64,000 nt of DNA from Vineibacter terrae (GTDB lineage: Bacteria; Pseudomonadota; Alphaproteobacteria; Reyranellales; Reyranellaceae), in contig NZ_VDUZ01000034.1 in assembly GCF_008039615.1 (NCBI RefSeq), positions 39,584 to 103,583 of the forward strand. The letters are read 5' to 3'. The notes under the pieces were generated by a model. The model did not search any database, was not told where the DNA came from, and was given only the letters and a program-made list of their open reading frames with translations. Of the stretch, positions 45,495 through 53,632 are shown one piece after another (within the stretch, counting starts at the first letter, position 1; each line of letters opens with the position of its first letter). A program made the translations under genes and the position numbers.

Positions 45495-46286
45495 TCAACG
45501 GCGCAGCACGCCGCCGCGGTCCACCTGGCGGCGCAGGACATCCAGCTCCTGCTCGGACGGCGCCGGCGTCGAGGGCACGACGCTCGGCACGATCAGCTCG
45601 CACCCGGTATTGGCCACCAGCGCCTCCACGCTCTGTCCCGGATGCACCGAGCGCAGGCGCAGACGCAGCGTGCGCTCGTCAAAATCCATCACGCCGCGCG
45701 GGCTGATCACCAGCGCCGGTCCGCCGCCGCGCAGGCCGAGCGCCTCGCGGCTGCCCGGCCCGTCGCCGAAGCCGATCGCGGTGCGGTAGTCGAGCCGCTG
45801 CACGAACGAGCGCCGCGAATGCTCGTGCATATAGATGAAGTAGCGTTGCGCCATGGTCGCCGAGTACGCCAGGCCGGCCGCGCCGGGGCCGCGCATCTCG
45901 CCGCCATCCTTCAGCCGCACGCGGGTGAGGTTGATGTTGCCGTGGCCATCGACCTGCAGCGCGCCGGCGAAGAACCAGTCGCGCCGCGTGTGGAAGACGC
46001 CGCTGGACGGCAGGACCGCCTCGGTGCCGGCATAGACGTTGCGCCAATCCATGGTGGAGGACACCAGCGGGCTCCACGGCTTGTCGACCATGTTGGCCAC
46101 GAAGCCCGCGGCGCTGGTGATGATGGCGAGGTTGGGCGCGCGCGTGAGCTGCGCCAGGCGCGCGGCTGCCAGCGGGATCTCGCTGCGCGAGCCGCCGGGC
46201 GAGCCGACCTCGCCGTCCGCGAGCTCGCGGCTGAGCACGATGGCCGCAAGCTCGGGCCACGACCATGGCATGTCATTGGCGGGCAT
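45495..46286 (-). CDS. Two-subunit CoA-transferase, beta subunit (GctB/IpdB-like)
   Basis: A 263-residue subunit of a glutaconate-type CoA-transferase family. The N-terminal blocks are ELAAIVLSRELADGEVG and APNLAIITSAAGFVANM; the glycine-rich core is GALQVDGHGNINLTRV, and ALVISPRGVMDFDERTLRLRL follows. The same family includes IpdB, part of the steroid ring-opening hydrolase IpdAB, and which reaction applies is not settled. It overlaps the alpha-subunit gene by 14 bases. Confidence 0.87.
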   Translation of the reverse strand: MPANDMPWSWPELAAIVLSRELADGEVGSPGGSRSEIPLAAARLAQLTRAPNLAIITSAAGFVANMVDKPWSPLVSSTMDWRNVYAGTEAVLPSSGVFHTRRDWFFAGALQVDGHGNINLTRVRLKDGGEMRGPGAAGLAYSATMAQRYFIYMHEHSRRSFVQRLDYRTAIGFGDGPGSREALGLRGGGPALVISPRGVMDFDERTLRLRLRSVHPGQSVEALVANTGCELIVPSVVPSTPAPSEQELDVLRRQVDRGGVLRR

Positions 46287-47187
46287 AGATGTCTCGTCTC
46301 AGGGCGGCGAGGCGGGAGGGCGTCAGGAAGCGGTCGAGATAGGCCTCGTGGCTCTCGGGCGCATGCACGTGCTCGGCCAGCCAGCGGCGCATCGCGTCCT
46401 CGCCGTCGCGCGCGCTTTGCTGGTAGTGCGCCAGATACGCATCGTCGTACTGGTAGTTGCCATGCGACGAGCAGGGATGCGCGCCCCATGGCGCCTCCAC
46501 CACCGCGTCCACCAGGATATGCGCGATGTCGGCCAGGAACGGATCGGCCGTGAAGGTGCTGGCAGGCACCACCTCGTCGACGCTGGCGATCACCTTGCCG
46601 CCGCCGCGGCGCGTGGCTTCCGCGATCAGCACGTCCGAGAACGGATAGCCGGCATAGGCGAGGTTGCCCCATTGGTCGCCGCGCGTGGCATGCAGCAGCG
46701 CCATGTCCGGCCGGATGGCGGGCACCGCGATCATCGGCTCGCCGGTGATGGGGTCAGCGACCGGCTTGAGGTCGGGGTTGCTGTTGGGCAGGTCGGTGCC
46801 GACGCCTGTCTTGGTCCAGCCCGAGGGCAGGTTCTTGGCCGCGGCTTCCATGCCCGCGATCACCTGCGTCTCGTCGCAGTCCCACACCTTGACCCGGCCA
46901 TCTGCCGCCCGGCGCCGGAAGTTCAGCGCCAGCCCGTGGTGCTCGAGGCCCAGATAGGGCACGCGGACCTCGGCGACGCAGCCGGCCGCGACCAGCAGGT
47001 CGACATCGATCGACGCCTGGGTCACGGCCACCACGATCAGGTCACGCGCGCCGCGCCGCGCGACCTCCCGCACCAGGCGCATCGGCTTGTTGTGGAACAG
47101 CGAGCCGCCGATGGCCACGACGGCGCCGTCGCGCAGGTCGGCCAACGCCGCATGCGCGTCCGCTTTCTTGGAGGTGCGGCCCGTCAT
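46273..47187 (-). CDS. Two-subunit CoA-transferase, alpha subunit (GctA/IpdA-like)
   Basis: A 304-residue subunit: VVAIGGSLFHNKPMRLVREVARRGARDLIVVAVTQ at the start, then DCDETQVIAGMEAAAKNLP, and the C-terminal half WGNLAYAGYPFSDVLIAEATRRGGGKVIASVDEVVP. In GctA/IpdA relatives this region shapes the active site and, in IpdA, supplies a catalytic Glu; E in DET is a candidate. ATG 47187 overlaps the stop of the upstream TctC gene (ATGA), tying transport and activation together. Confidence 0.88.
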   Translation of the reverse strand: MTGRTSKKADAHAALADLRDGAVVAIGGSLFHNKPMRLVREVARRGARDLIVVAVTQASIDVDLLVAAGCVAEVRVPYLGLEHHGLALNFRRRAADGRVKVWDCDETQVIAGMEAAAKNLPSGWTKTGVGTDLPNSNPDLKPVADPITGEPMIAVPAIRPDMALLHATRGDQWGNLAYAGYPFSDVLIAEATRRGGGKVIASVDEVVPASTFTADPFLADIAHILVDAVVEAPWGAHPCSSHGNYQYDDAYLAHYQQSARDGEDAMRRWLAEHVHAPESHEAYLDRFLTPSRLAALRRDIYARQ

Positions 47188-48146
47188 TCCGGCTGGATCC
47201 CTGCGGCCTTGATGCGCTTGCCCCAGGCGGCCAGCTGCGCGCGCACATAGGCGGCGTGATCGGCGAGCGTATTGGGCGTCAGATCCAGGCCGACCTGCGC
47301 AAAGCGTTGCCGCACCGCGTCGCGCCCGCCCATCTTCAGGATCTCGGCGTTGAGGGTCTCGGCGATATCGGTGGGGGTGCCGGCCGGCGCGCCGATCCCC
47401 AGCCACACCTCGGGATCGAACTCGCCCATGCCCGACTCGGCCAGGGTCGGCACGTCGGGCATCTGCGGCGAGCGCGTGCGCGCGGTGGTGGCGATGGCCC
47501 GCAGCTTGCCGGCCTTGACCTGCTCGGCGGCGATCGACGGGTCGGCCATCATGAACTGGATCCGTCCCTCCATCAGATCGACCACCGCCGGCGGCTGGCT
47601 CTTGTACGGCACGCCCAGCGTGTCGACCTTGGCCAGGCTCGCGAATGTCGCCGCCGCGACCTGCGACGTGGCGGAGCCGTAGCCGTAGGCCAGGCCGGGG
47701 TTCTTGCGCGCGTGCTCGATGAGCTCCTGGACGTTGCGCACCGGCAGGTCGGGGTTGACCACCAGGAGGAACGGCACGCTGATGACCCGGGCGATATGGA
47801 CGAAGTCCTTCACGGGGTCGAAAGGATATGTCTTCACCAGCCATGGGCGCGCCGAATGCGTGGCTGACGTGGTCAGCAGCAGCGTGTGGCCGTCGGCTGG
47901 CGATCTGGCCACCTGCTCGCTGCCGATCTGGCCCGAGGCGCCCGGCTTATTGTCGACCACGTAGGTGCCGCCCATGGTCTTGCGCAGCTCGTCGGCGACC
48001 ACGCGCGCCACCGTGTCGCTGGCGCTGCCGGCGGTGAACGGCACGACGATGCGCACCGGCTTGTCGCCGGGGAACGCCAGCGCCGGGCCGGCGAGGGGAA
48101 GCGCCAGCGCAAGTCCGGCCAGCCAGCATGTCAGCTTCATGTTCAT
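47184..48146 (-). CDS. Bug/TctC-family solute-binding protein (1)
   Basis: A 320-residue periplasmic protein of the Bug/TctC family, with signal peptide (MNMKLTCWLAGLALALPLAGPALA). Blocks: KPVRIVVPFTAGSASDTVARVV, KPGASGQIGSEQVA, and a C-terminal LAAWGKRIKAAGIQPE. Such proteins normally serve TctAB permeases, but none is encoded here. It is a tandem paralog of the next upstream gene. Confidence 0.92.
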   Translation of the reverse strand: MNMKLTCWLAGLALALPLAGPALAFPGDKPVRIVVPFTAGSASDTVARVVADELRKTMGGTYVVDNKPGASGQIGSEQVARSPADGHTLLLTTSATHSARPWLVKTYPFDPVKDFVHIARVISVPFLLVVNPDLPVRNVQELIEHARKNPGLAYGYGSATSQVAAATFASLAKVDTLGVPYKSQPPAVVDLMEGRIQFMMADPSIAAEQVKAGKLRAIATTARTRSPQMPDVPTLAESGMGEFDPEVWLGIGAPAGTPTDIAETLNAEILKMGGRDAVRQRFAQVGLDLTPNTLADHAAYVRAQLAAWGKRIKAAGIQPE

Positions 48147-48208
48147 ACCTGTCGCCTCATATCCGCCACGTCCCGCTGCGTCCTGGCTGTTCGTGTGCCC
48201 TGGCCGGC

Positions 48209-49165
48209 TCATTCCGGCTGCAGGCCCGCGTCCTTGATGCGCTTGCCCCAGGCGGCCAGCTGCTCGCGCACGAACGCGGCATGGTCGGCCAGGGTATTGG
48301 GCACGAGATCGAAGCCGACCGCGTCGAAGCGCTGCCGCACGTCGTCACGCTTGCCCATCTTGAGGATTTCGCTGCTGAGCTTGTTGACGATCTCAGCCGG
48401 CGTGCCCGCGGGCGCGCCCATGCCGACCCACACCTCGAGGTCGAAGTCGCTCATGCCTTGCTCGGCCAAGGTCGGCACGTCGGGGAACTGCGGCGAGCGG
48501 GCGCGCGAGGTGATCGCCAGCGCGCGCAGCTTGCCGGCTTTCACCTGCGGGCCGACCACCGACAGGTCGGCCATCATGAAGCGCACCTGGCCGCCCACCA
48601 GGTCGGTCACGGCGGGCGGCTGGCTCTTGTAGGGCACGGCCATCGCCTGGATCCCGGCCAGGGACACGAACGTGGCCGACGCCACCTGCGCCGTGGCCGA
48701 GCCGTAGCCATAGGGCAGCCCGGCATTCTGCCGGGCATAGGCGATGAAGTCCTTGACCGTGGCCGCCGGCACGTCGGGGTGCACCACCAGCAGAAAGGGC
48801 ACCGTGATCACCCGCGCGATGTGGGTGAAGTCCTTGATCGGGTCGTAGCCCAGCGTCTTGGTCAGCCAGGGGCCGGCGGAATTCTGCGCCGACGAGGTCT
48901 GCAGCAGGGTGTAGCCGTCGGCCGGTGCTTTCGCCGCCAGATCGGTGCCGATCTGGCCCGATGCGCCGGGCTTGTTGTCGATCACGAACGTGCCGCCCAG
49001 GCTTTTGCGCAGCTCATCGGCCACGACGCGCGCCACGGTGTCGCCGCCGCTGCCGGCGGTAAAAGGCACGATGATCTTCACCGGTCGCTCGGGCCAGCCT
49101 TGCGCCGCCACGCCCGTCGGCATCGCCAGCAACGCCGCTGCCAGCCACCTCCCGAACCGGTTCAT
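48209..49165 (-). CDS. Bug/TctC-family solute-binding protein (2)
   Basis: A 318-residue paralog of the preceding TctC protein. Signal peptide MNRFGRWLAAALLAMPTGVAAQ; blocks RPVKIIVPFTAGSGGDTVARVV, KPGASGQIGTDLA and LAAWGKRIKDAGLQPE match the first copy almost word for word. GGGAGGCAAG precedes ATG 49165. It is the first gene of the minus-strand operon, divergent from the IclR gene, with a strong operator-like dyad 18 bases ahead of it. The tandem copies are probably a recent duplication with specialised substrate range (inference). Confidence 0.93.
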   Translation of the reverse strand: MNRFGRWLAAALLAMPTGVAAQGWPERPVKIIVPFTAGSGGDTVARVVADELRKSLGGTFVIDNKPGASGQIGTDLAAKAPADGYTLLQTSSAQNSAGPWLTKTLGYDPIKDFTHIARVITVPFLLVVHPDVPAATVKDFIAYARQNAGLPYGYGSATAQVASATFVSLAGIQAMAVPYKSQPPAVTDLVGGQVRFMMADLSVVGPQVKAGKLRALAITSRARSPQFPDVPTLAEQGMSDFDLEVWVGMGAPAGTPAEIVNKLSSEILKMGKRDDVRQRFDAVGFDLVPNTLADHAAFVREQLAAWGKRIKDAGLQPE

Positions 49166-49183
49166 TCTTGCCTCCCGATATTT

Positions 49184-49212
49184 CTGTATATAGAATAGCT
49201 TTCTATATACAG
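49184..49212. promoter_or_regulatory. Inverted-repeat operator between TctC operon and iclR-type gene
   Basis: Twelve-base perfect arms CTGTATATAGAA/TTCTATATACAG around a 5-base centre, in the 93-base gap between the divergent tctC (start 49165) and IclR (start 49259) genes. The A/T-rich arms stand out in GC-rich DNA. By position it is probably the IclR operator governing both promoters. Confidence 0.7.
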
Positions 49213-49258
49213 TTGACCGTATCAAGCCGCCCCGAAGATCGCAAGAGGCCGCCGCGCC

Positions 49259-50047
49259 ATGCCGCCCGCAAAGTCCACGCCCACGCCGACCGCCTATATG
49301 GTGCCGGCGGTCGATCGCTCCGTGCGCATCCTGCGCCTGCTGCAGCGGCGCCAGCAGCTCACGGTGAGCGACGTGGCGCAGGCGTCGGGGATCGGCGTCA
49401 GCAGCTGCTACGCCATCCTCAAGACGCTGCAGCACCATCACCTCGTCGCCTTCGACGAGCGCGCCAAGACCTATCGCCTCGGCCTCGGCCTGCTGGAGCT
49501 GGGTGGTGCCGTGAGCCGCGATTTCGTCTTCGTCGAGACGGCACGGGCGCATCTCATGGATTTCATGCGCACGACGCGGCTGACGACTTTCGTCGTGGCG
49601 CGTGTCGGCCACGAGCGCCTGATGGTGGTGGACAAGGAGGAGCCCGGCGGCGATGTCCGCATCAGCATCGCGGTGGGAACCCGCTTCCGCGTCACCGAAG
49701 GCCTGAGCGGGCGCTGCTTCATGGCCTTCCTGCCCGAAGCCGAATGCGACTCCCTTCTGAAGAGCGTCGGCCTGACGCCGTTCGCGGGGCTGCCGGCGCC
49801 CACGGTGAGGGCATATCGCGCCCAGCTGAGCGCCGCGCGTGAAGCGGGCTATGTCGCGCTCACGGAGTCGCCGATCAGCGGCGCCAATGGTGTGGCCGCG
49901 CCTGTCTTCGACAGCGAGGGCCGCATCCTGTTCGCGCTCACGGCCATGGGGCTCAGTCCGGCGCTGGCATCGAAGGCCATCGCCGAGACCGGCGCGAGCC
50001 TGCGTCAGGCCGCCGACGCGATCACGAAGGTCCTCGGCCGCGGCTGA
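49259..50047 (+). CDS. IclR-family transcriptional regulator
   Basis: A 262-residue IclR regulator. The winged helix (residues 15-75) includes VDRSVRILRLLQRRQQLTVSDVAQASGIGVSSCYAILKTL (partial quote: GIGVSSCYAILKTL). The effector domain includes VVARVGHERLMVVDKEEPGG and SGRCFMAFLPEAE. It is divergent from the TctC/CoA-transferase operon and probably responds to its substrate or an early CoA-thioester. The 49184-49212 dyad lies between them. Confidence 0.92.
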   Translation: MPPAKSTPTPTAYMVPAVDRSVRILRLLQRRQQLTVSDVAQASGIGVSSCYAILKTLQHHHLVAFDERAKTYRLGLGLLELGGAVSRDFVFVETARAHLMDFMRTTRLTTFVVARVGHERLMVVDKEEPGGDVRISIAVGTRFRVTEGLSGRCFMAFLPEAECDSLLKSVGLTPFAGLPAPTVRAYRAQLSAAREAGYVALTESPISGANGVAAPVFDSEGRILFALTAMGLSPALASKAIAETGASLRQAADAITKVLGRG

Positions 50048-50077
50048 CGTTCCGGCGGATGCGTCATGGCCGGCGGG

Positions 50078-52015
50078 TCAGTCGACGCAGCAGCTCATCG
50101 TGCTGGCTGCCGGCGGCACGTCGAGCGCCGGGTTCTCGTCGAAGAAGCCTGATGGATGCAGGGCGAAGCCGGCTGTGGTCACCGGCTGCACCGGGAAATC
50201 CTCGGGCCGCGGCAGGTGATGCAGGCCGAAGCTGTGCCACACGACCACGTCGGTATCGACCAGCGGCCGGTCCGCCGCCGTCCATGCCGGCAGGCCGTCG
50301 CCGCCGGTGCTCTGGTTGGGATAGCGCCCGGCCGCGTGCATCTCGTCGGGGTGATAGGCGCTCACCCAGAGCTGGCGCGTCATGAAGGCGGCACGGCGCG
50401 CCACCATCGACTGCGGGCTGGAGAAGGTCGGCACCGGGTTCAGCGGCAGCAGCCGGTAGGCGGTCGGCTGCCCCAGCGCGTTGCGGCGGTCGGCGCTGGT
50501 GATCTTCCAGAACCGCGCCGCGTTGAAGTCGACGTTGCGCTGCGCCCGCAGCTCCGACTCCAGCACAGTCTCGCGGATGGTGAAGGCGTTGCCGTGCGGG
50601 TTGTCCGGCCCGACCGGCAGCGCCACGGTGTCAACCTCCACGACGCGGTTGCGCTCGCCGTCCACCGCCATGTCCAGGCGCATGTTGAAGACGTGCTGGT
50701 GATAATGGGCATAGACGCCCGGTGACACGATCGTGCCGTAGTCGGGCTTCTCGCCGGGACGGAGGCCGGCCGTGTTGAGGATGCCGGTCGCCTTGATCTC
50801 GAAATGGATCGAGCCGTCCTGGTGGAAGTACCAGAACTGGCCGTACTCGTAGTTGCCGACCGTGGAGATCGACGACACCACTAGCCGGCGCGCGCGGCGC
50901 ACATCGACCGCGCCGGTGAACAGGTCGGTATGCTTCCACAGGATCCCGACATCCTCCTCGTGCAGGCAGACGGCGCTTTCGATGCAGTACGGATCGCCCT
51001 TGCTGTCGTTGAGCCAGGCATCGAAGTAGCGGATCGCGCCCAGGCAGTCGCAGCCCAGCGCCAGCGAGTTCGCCAGCACGCCGATGCCGTATTCACCGAC
51101 ATCGAAGGCGTTCTTGCGGAAATGGCCGCCGCCGGGATGGGCATAGGGCACGACCATCTCCGACAGCGCGGCGCGATGGAGGACCGGCCGCAGGCGGCCG
51201 CCGTCCTCGTAGCCGATCGTGTGCAGCACCAGGCCTTCGCGCCCGTTGAAGCCGACGCGCAGGCGCCATTTCTGCCAGCGCACCTCGTTGCCCTGCACGG
51301 TGAAGCTCGGCCCGTCGGGCTGCATGATCTCCAGCGGCTTGACGTCGGTGCGGAATGTCGTGCGATAGCGCGCGGCGTAGTTGCGGTTGCCCATGGGCAC
51401 CGGCGCCTCGCCGTAATCGTCGATGCGCAGCACCTCGGCGCGGTCGAGATCGACCACGGCGCACAGCCCTTCGATGGGATGGGCATAGCCGTTGTCGTTG
51501 GGCTCGCTGCGGTACCAGCAGAAGGTGTGCGACAGGCGCCTGCCGGCCTCGTCCAGCAGGCCGTAGTTGCCGGCCGACCACGGATCGACCTGGACCTTCT
51601 CGATATCGGTGATGCCGCGCCTGGCCAGCGCGGCCCGGAAGCGCGGATCGGCGCGCGCCACCTCGCCCACCAGCGTGATGTCGTCGACCAGGATGCGCGG
51701 CCGCACGCCGGGAACATGCCGCCAGTCGACGACGCGGTCGCGCGCGAGGTCGACGCGCGCCTCGTAGACCTTGCCGTTGGCGCGGTCGAAGGCGCAGACG
51801 AAAGCCTCGCGCGGCATCGGCGCGCCGGGGCGGAACGCCTGCACGGCGTCCTTGTCCGGCTCGCGCAGGCTGATGGTCTCGAACATCATGCCGGCGCCGA
51901 GGTCGTGTGCCGCGCGCACCGCCACCGCCGCGCGCCGGATCTCGGCCGGGCTCAGCGGGTCGAGCGGGTGGGCTGTCGCTTCGGCTGCGCGGATTTCCTC
52001 GCCGGCATCGTTCAT
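50078..52015 (-). CDS. Copper amine oxidase (primary-amine oxidase)
   Basis: A 645-residue quinoprotein oxidising primary amines to aldehydes, ammonia and H2O2. The TPQ cofactor precursor is Tyr389 in TVGNYEYGQF. The catalytic base is Asp305 in AFDVGEYGIG. Copper ligands are His439 and His441 in HYHQHVFN, with a third His in FGLHHLPRPEDFP. All cofactor residues are therefore intact. No signal peptide is visible, so it may be cytoplasmic, as in Arthrobacter-type enzymes. It is divergent from the methyltransferase gene. The adjacent IclR gene ends 30 bases away, convergent. Confidence 0.96.
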   Translation of the reverse strand: MNDAGEEIRAAEATAHPLDPLSPAEIRRAAVAVRAAHDLGAGMMFETISLREPDKDAVQAFRPGAPMPREAFVCAFDRANGKVYEARVDLARDRVVDWRHVPGVRPRILVDDITLVGEVARADPRFRAALARRGITDIEKVQVDPWSAGNYGLLDEAGRRLSHTFCWYRSEPNDNGYAHPIEGLCAVVDLDRAEVLRIDDYGEAPVPMGNRNYAARYRTTFRTDVKPLEIMQPDGPSFTVQGNEVRWQKWRLRVGFNGREGLVLHTIGYEDGGRLRPVLHRAALSEMVVPYAHPGGGHFRKNAFDVGEYGIGVLANSLALGCDCLGAIRYFDAWLNDSKGDPYCIESAVCLHEEDVGILWKHTDLFTGAVDVRRARRLVVSSISTVGNYEYGQFWYFHQDGSIHFEIKATGILNTAGLRPGEKPDYGTIVSPGVYAHYHQHVFNMRLDMAVDGERNRVVEVDTVALPVGPDNPHGNAFTIRETVLESELRAQRNVDFNAARFWKITSADRRNALGQPTAYRLLPLNPVPTFSSPQSMVARRAAFMTRQLWVSAYHPDEMHAAGRYPNQSTGGDGLPAWTAADRPLVDTDVVVWHSFGLHHLPRPEDFPVQPVTTAGFALHPSGFFDENPALDVPPAASTMSCCVD

Positions 52016-52148
52016 GGTGGCGCTCCCGACCGTCGTCGCATCTTGCCGGGATTCGCCGGTGTCTGCCAGACTGCGCCCGGCAGCGTGGCGACCGGGTGCG
52101 CCGGGCGGGTCTGCGCGCTGGAGGCGCTGCGCTGCGAGGGTGGCTCAC

Positions 52149-52868
52149 ATGGATCTCGCCGACAGCTGGGAGGCCCAGGCCCGGCAATGGACCGAATGGG
52201 CGCGCCGCCCCGGCCACGACAGCTACGGGCGCTACCACCGCGACCAGTTCCTCAGGCTTCTGCCGCTACCCGGTTGGCGCACGGTGGACGTCGGCTGCGG
52301 CGAAGGGCGCCTGACGCGGCATCTGAAGGGGCTCGGGCATCACATCGTCGGCATCGACTCGTCGCCGTCCATGATCGCCGCTGCCCGCGAGGCGGACCCG
52401 TCGATGGATGTCCGGATCGCCGATGCGGCGGCGCTGCCGCTGGATGACGCCAGCGCCGATCTTGCCGTCGCCTTCATGTCGCTGCACGACATCGATGCGA
52501 TGCCGGCCGTGCTGCGCGACGTCGCGCGCGTGCTGGAGCCCGGCGGCAGGCTGTGCTTCGCGATCGTGCATCCGATCAACTCGGCCGGGCGCTTCGAGCG
52601 CCCGGCCGCCGACGCGCCCTTCGTCATCGCCGGCGACTATCTGCGGCCGTTCCGCTATGCCGATACCGTCGAGCGCGACGGGCTGGCGATGACGTTCCAC
52701 AGCCAGCACCGTCCGATCGAAGCCTATTTCCGGGCGCTGGAGGCGGCCGGCTTCCTGGTCGAGGCGCTGCGCGAGCCGGGCGTTCCGGACCACGGCCTGT
52801 CGTCGGACGCGAGCCGCCGGTGGCAGCGCCTGCCGCTCTTCCTTCACGTGCGCGCGCTGCGTCCGTGA
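52149..52868 (+). CDS. Class I SAM-dependent methyltransferase
   Basis: A 239-residue methyltransferase of the UbiE/type-11 group. The SAM motif is TVDVGCGEGRLTRHL near residue 40, and motif II IVGIDSSPSMIAAAREADP with the acidic residue follows. Motif III is VLEPGGRLCFAIVHP. The substrate cannot be told. GCGAGGGTGG precedes ATG 52149. It stands alone between the divergent amine oxidase gene and the DUF2147 remnant. Confidence 0.88.
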   Translation: MDLADSWEAQARQWTEWARRPGHDSYGRYHRDQFLRLLPLPGWRTVDVGCGEGRLTRHLKGLGHHIVGIDSSPSMIAAAREADPSMDVRIADAAALPLDDASADLAVAFMSLHDIDAMPAVLRDVARVLEPGGRLCFAIVHPINSAGRFERPAADAPFVIAGDYLRPFRYADTVERDGLAMTFHSQHRPIEAYFRALEAAGFLVEALREPGVPDHGLSSDASRRWQRLPLFLHVRALRP

Positions 52869-52881
52869 GCGCCGAGGCGGA

Positions 52882-53053
52882 TCATGGTTGGCGATGCCAG
52901 GTTCGGGCGTCGCAGAAGATCAGGACGCAGCCCTTCAATTCAAGCGTATCGGCGCCCGTGAGACGCAGGCGGGCATCGTAGATCCGGCCGCTTTTGGGGT
53001 CGTAGATCGTCCCGCCGCTCCATCGGCCTGAGCCGGCAGGACGGAACCCTCGA
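52882..53053 (-). pseudogene. C-terminal fragment of a DUF2147-family protein
   Basis: On the minus strand one frame reads RWSGGTIYDPKSG, then ARLRLTGADTLELKGCV and a terminal ARTW before TGA (52884-52882). This matches the C-terminal end of secreted DUF2147 proteins (W-x-GG-x-IYDP ... GC ... TW). The frame is closed by stop codons just upstream and has no start codon, so the N-terminal half and signal peptide are missing. I read it as a decayed gene. It lies between the methyltransferase and GFA genes. Confidence 0.6.
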
Positions 53054-53094
53054 AGGCTGGGCTATTATCGTGGCGACTGCAGAGGAGCGCCTCC

Positions 53095-53529
53095 ATGAAC
53101 CAGCATGCACACCTCGAAGGCGGCTGCCAGTGCGGCGCCGTGCGCTATCGTCTGACGACGCAACCACGCTGGGTCGGGCACTGCCATTGTCGCATGTGCC
53201 AGAAGGCGCATGGAGCGCCCCTGGTGTCCTGGGTTGCCGTGCCATCGAACAGCGTCGTGTTCACGAAAGGCCTGCTGAAATACTACCGCTCCAGCGAAAA
53301 GGCCGAACGCGGCTTCTGCCCGGAATGCGGCACGCCCATTGCTTGCGTGCCGGCGTCCCGGCCGGGCGAGGCGCCATCCATCGATCTGGCGCTCGCGACC
53401 TTTGACGATCCCAGGACGTTCGCGCCGATGATGCATGTGTGGTGTGACAGCGCGATGCCATGGCTGCCGATCAATGACCATCTGCCCCGATTCGGGCAAG
53501 GCATCACGGCCGACGACGCCGCGGAATGA
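53095..53529 (+). CDS. GFA-family (CENP-V-like) zinc protein
   Basis: A 144-residue single-domain protein of the glutathione-dependent formaldehyde-activating family. Zinc cysteines are seen in GGCQCGAVRY, GHCHCRMCQKAHG and GFCPECGTPI. Members bind two zinc ions; few have a proven reaction. GAGGAG precedes ATG 53095. It is convergent with maeB after a 104-base gap. Confidence 0.92.
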   Translation: MNQHAHLEGGCQCGAVRYRLTTQPRWVGHCHCRMCQKAHGAPLVSWVAVPSNSVVFTKGLLKYYRSSEKAERGFCPECGTPIACVPASRPGEAPSIDLALATFDDPRTFAPMMHVWCDSAMPWLPINDHLPRFGQGITADDAAE

Positions 53530-53632
53530 GGCCACAGGAAAGGGCCGGATCGCGGCGCAGTCCAGGCGCCTGTCGGCGCGCCTGGCGATGACGGCAGGCG
53601 CGCCGACATGAATGCGCAGCCTGGTGAGGCCG

